Below are positions 34,230-36,551 of a stretch of 36,551 nucleotides of DNA, piece by piece. The notes beneath the pieces are model-generated. The model was not told the origin of the DNA and ran no database searches. It saw only the letters and a list, made by a program, of their open reading frames with translations. The stretch is from CADEEN01 sp963740395. GTDB taxonomy: Bacteria; Pseudomonadota; Gammaproteobacteria; Burkholderiales; Burkholderiaceae_C. The stretch's first letter is position 1. Each line of letters begins with the position of its first letter. Location: the NCBI GenBank assembly GCA_963740395.1, contig CAVUEP010000057.1, positions 1 through 36,551 on the forward strand, given 5' to 3'. The position numbers and the translations under genes are program-made.

Positions 34230-35734
34230 GTGCACCCGTGAGCACACCGGGTCATCCCAAGTCGCTCGATGGTGCCCTGGTCTGGCTGCGCCGCGACCTG
34301 CGCGTCGACGACAACGCCGCGCTGTATCACGCGCTGCGCGCCGCGCGCCAGGTCTGGTGCGCCTACATCTTCGATCCGGCGCAACTCGACGCGTTGCCGC
34401 GCGCCGACCGCCGCATCGAGTTCATCCGCGACAGCCTGGTCGGCTTCGAAGCGCAACTGCGCGCCGCCGCGGCCTCGCATGGCGTCGAAGGCATCCATCT
34501 GCTGGTGCGCCATGGAGCTAGCGCGCAGGCCTTGCCGGCGCTGGCCGGCGAGCTGCACGCGCAGGCGGTCTACGCCAGCCACGATGACGAACCCGAGTCG
34601 CTGGCCGGCGATGCCCAGCTGCGCGGCGCCCTGGCCGAAGTCGGCGTCTTGCTGCACACCGGCAAGGACCATGTGCTGTTCGAGCGCAGCGAGGTGCTGA
34701 CCCAGGCCGGCGGCCCCTTCAGCGTGTTCACGCCCTACAGGAACGCCTGGCTGAAGAAGCTCGAGCCGTACTTCGTGCGCGCCTACCCGGTGGCCCACCA
34801 TGCCGCGGCCCTGGCTCCCGTGCCCGCCGGCGTCGCCCACGGCGTGCCGGCGCTGGCCGACATCGGCTTCATGGCCACCGACCTGCACAGCCTCAAGCTG
34901 CCCAGTGGCGCGGCCGGGGCACAGGAACTGCTGGCCGACTTCCTGACCCGCATCGAGCGCTACGACGCGACGCGCAACTTCCCCGCGGTCAAGGGCCCGA
35001 GCTACCTCTCGACGCACCTGCGCTACGGCACGGTATCGATCCGGCAGCTCGCGCGCGAAGCCTGGACGCGGGCCAAGGACGGCGTCGCGCGGTGCGGAAA
35101 TCTGGCTCTCGGAACTGGTCTGGCGCGACTTCTACCACCAGGTGCTGCACCACCACCCGCATGTGGTCGGCAACGCGTTCAAGCCCGCCTACGACGCCAT
35201 CCGCTGGGAGCATGGCAAGCCGGCGCAACGCGCATGTTCGCCGCCTGGTGCGAGGGCCGCACCGGCTATCCGCTGGTCGATGCCGGCATGCACCAGCTCA
35301 ACCAGACCGGCTACATGCACAACCGCCTGCGCATGGTCACCGCGAGTTTCCTGGTCAAGGATCTCGGCATCGACTGGCGCTGGGGCGAGCGCTACTTCGC
35401 GGACAAGCTCAACGACTACGACCTCGCGGCCAACAACGGCGGCTGGCAATGGGCGGCGTCAACGGGTTGCGACGCGCAACCGTACTTCCGCATCTTCAAC
35501 CCCGTGACGCAGAGCGAGAAGTTCGACGCGCAAGGCAAGTTCATCCGCCGCTACCTGCCCGCGCTGGCACGGCTGCCGGACGCGCTGATTCATGCCCCCT
35601 GGCTGGCGCGGCCGATCGATCTGGAAGCCGCGGGCCTCGAGCTCGGGCGCGACTATCCGGCGCCGATCGTGGAGCATGAGCAGGCCCGGGCCAAGACGCT
35701 GGCGCGCTACGCGGTGGTCAAGGGCTCGACGTAG
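34226..35734 (+). CDS. phrB: Deoxyribodipyrimidine photolyase, two frame breaks
   Basis: PhrB repairs cyclobutane pyrimidine dimers using blue light, FADH- and an antenna cofactor. The N-terminal antenna domain starts with LVWLRRDLRVDDNAAL; the FAD domain has GPSYLSTHLRYGTVS, CEGRTGYPLVDAGMHQL, MHNRLRMVTASFLVKDL, and WAASTGCDAQPYFRIFNP. Between about 35090 (extra C) and 35230 the correct protein is in another frame (EIWLSELVWRDFYHQVL), after which the original frame returns. Corrected length is about 502 residues. The GTG at 34226 overlaps the preceding stop; another GTG at 34238 is possible. The motifs fit class I CPD photolyase rather than a cryptochrome. Confidence 0.93.
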   Translation: MSAPVSTPGHPKSLDGALVWLRRDLRVDDNAALYHALRAARQVWCAYIFDPAQLDALPRADRRIEFIRDSLVGFEAQLRAAAASHGVEGIHLLVRHGASAQALPALAGELHAQAVYASHDDEPESLAGDAQLRGALAEVGVLLHTGKDHVLFERSEVLTQAGGPFSVFTPYRNAWLKKLEPYFVRAYPVAHHAAALAPVPAGVAHGVPALADIGFMATDLHSLKLPSGAAGAQELLADFLTRIERYDATRNFPAVKGPSYLSTHLRYGTVSIRQLAREAWTRAKDGVARCGNLALGTGLARLLPPGAAPPPACGRQRVQARLRRHPLGAWQAGATRMFAAWCEGRTGYPLVDAGMHQLNQTGYMHNRLRMVTASFLVKDLGIDWRWGERYFADKLNDYDLAANNGGWQWAASTGCDAQPYFRIFNPVTQSEKFDAQGKFIRRYLPALARLPDALIHAPWLARPIDLEAAGLELGRDYPAPIVEHEQARAKTLARYAVVKGST

Positions 35735-35751
35735 ACGCTTGGGGCGCCGGT

Positions 35752-36534
35752 TCAGGCCTGCTCGGACTCGGGCGCCCGGCTGCGGCTGGCAAACAACTTC
35801 GCGGCCCAGATGCCGACCTCGTACAGCAGGCACATCGGGATCGCCAGCGCCAGTTGCGAGATCACGTCGGGCGGCGTGACGACGGCCGAGACGATGAAGG
35901 CGCCGACGATGAAGTAGCCGCGCCACTGCTTGAGCTGTTCGATCGTGACGACGCCCACGCGCACCAGCACGATCACCGCGATCGGCACCTCGAAGGCGAT
36001 GCCGAAGACCAGGAACAGGGTCAGCACGAAGCCGAAATACTGTTCGATGTCAGGCGCGGCCGTGATGCTGGTCGGGGCGAACGCCTGGATGAACTGCGAC
36101 ATGCCTGGAATCACGAGGAAGTAGCAGAACGCCACGCCCATGACGAACAACAGCGTGCTCGACACCACCAGCGGCAGCACCATCTTCTTCTCGTGGCTGT
36201 ACAGGCCCGGCGCGACGAAGGCCCAGACCTGGTAGAGCACGAAGGGCAGCGCGACCATGAAGGCCGCCATCAGCGTGATCTTCAGCGGCACCAGGATGGG
36301 CGAGATCACGTTGGTGGCGATCAGCGTCGCGCCCTTGGGCAGATGTGCCACCAGCGGCGCGGCCAGCAGGTCGTACAGCCCCGAGGGCCCGGGCCAGAAC
36401 GCCAGCGCGGCGAAAGCGATGCCGATGGCGATCGCGACGCGGATCAGGCGGTCGCGCAACTCGACCAGGTGCGAGACAAAGGGCTGTTCGGTGCCGGCGA
36501 GTTCGTCTTCCGGATCGGGCTTGCCGCCGCTCAT
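35752..36534 (-). CDS. tatC: Sec-independent protein translocase TatC
   Basis: TatC binds twin-arginine signal peptides in the inner membrane. The 260-residue protein has six helices and the N-terminal FVSHLVELRDRLIR motif, then FVLYQVWAFVAPGLYSHEK and FGIAFEVPIAVIVLVRVGV, all conserved. It converges with the photolyase gene across 17 bases without a visible terminator. Upstream, beyond the window, tatB and tatA are expected. Confidence 0.97.
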   Translation of the reverse strand: MSGGKPDPEDELAGTEQPFVSHLVELRDRLIRVAIAIGIAFAALAFWPGPSGLYDLLAAPLVAHLPKGATLIATNVISPILVPLKITLMAAFMVALPFVLYQVWAFVAPGLYSHEKKMVLPLVVSSTLLFVMGVAFCYFLVIPGMSQFIQAFAPTSITAAPDIEQYFGFVLTLFLVFGIAFEVPIAVIVLVRVGVVTIEQLKQWRGYFIVGAFIVSAVVTPPDVISQLALAIPMCLLYEVGIWAAKLFASRSRAPESEQA

Positions 36535-36551
36535 GTCCGCCGCCGGGCCGT
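36531..36551 (-). CDS. Possible 3' end of tatB (partial)
   Basis: On the minus strand a frame reads TARRRT then TGA, with the stop overlapping the tatC ATG as ATGA. A basic tail and this coupling would fit the end of tatB, but six residues cannot prove identity. Confidence 0.3.
   Translation of the reverse strand, partial: TARRRT

Overview
The window is GC-rich, gene-dense chromosomal DNA from a betaproteobacterium. It is most likely a member of the Burkholderiales near the Leptothrix/Rubrivivax/Comamonadaceae group. The lineage is inferred from the cytochrome oxidase gene order (coxB, coxA, a 38-residue assembly protein, ctaG, DUF2970, coxC, then DUF2909 on the opposite strand, SURF1, ctaA, ctaB and SCO1), from a CIRCE element in front of rpoH, and from the pyrR-pyrB-pyrC' arrangement. 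No plasmid, phage, IS, CRISPR, tRNA or rRNA feature was seen. No stretch longer than 300 bases lacks a gene.

Layout. 1-4.1 kb (+): an AsmA-family protein, a MOSC-domain protein and an EamA permease, tightly spaced. 4.1-11.3 kb (+): the GTPase YchF, a large MASE1-CHASE-PAS hybrid histidine kinase, a chemotaxis receptor, and the heat-shock sigma factor RpoH behind a near-perfect CIRCE operator. 11.4-21.4 kb (almost all -): a complete aa3/caa3-type cytochrome c oxidase locus with structural genes, copper delivery (CtaG, SCO, a second SCO-like protein), heme A synthesis (CtaB, CtaA), SURF1 and small membrane proteins. 21.5-26.3 kb: a BioC-like methyltransferase, a ComF-type phosphoribosyltransferase and TrmL, then a minus-strand rhodanese-grxC-secB-gpsA run. 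26.3-28.2 kb: gpmA and a degenerate HD-GYP protein. 28.3-33.0 kb (-): yqgE-ruvX-pyrR-pyrB-pyrC'-plsC, coupled mostly by ATGA/TGATG overlaps. 33.0-36.5 kb: a Methyltransf_32-type methyltransferase and a DNA photolyase (+), then tatC (-).

Data quality. Seven conserved genes carry about eighteen single-base frame breaks in total. Most read as one extra G or C, and they concentrate at 1.36-2.74 kb and 33.39-35.23 kb. I treat these as sequence errors, not pseudogenes, and annotate the genes across them.

I did not find a convincing undescribed system. The most useful leads are HrcA/CIRCE control of rpoH, a recurrent hexamer-6 nt-ATG start geometry suggesting leaderless mRNAs, a GC-rich palindromic intergenic repeat, two probable pseudoenzymes (PyrC' and the HD-GYP protein), and a second thioredoxin-fold candidate in the oxidase assembly cluster.
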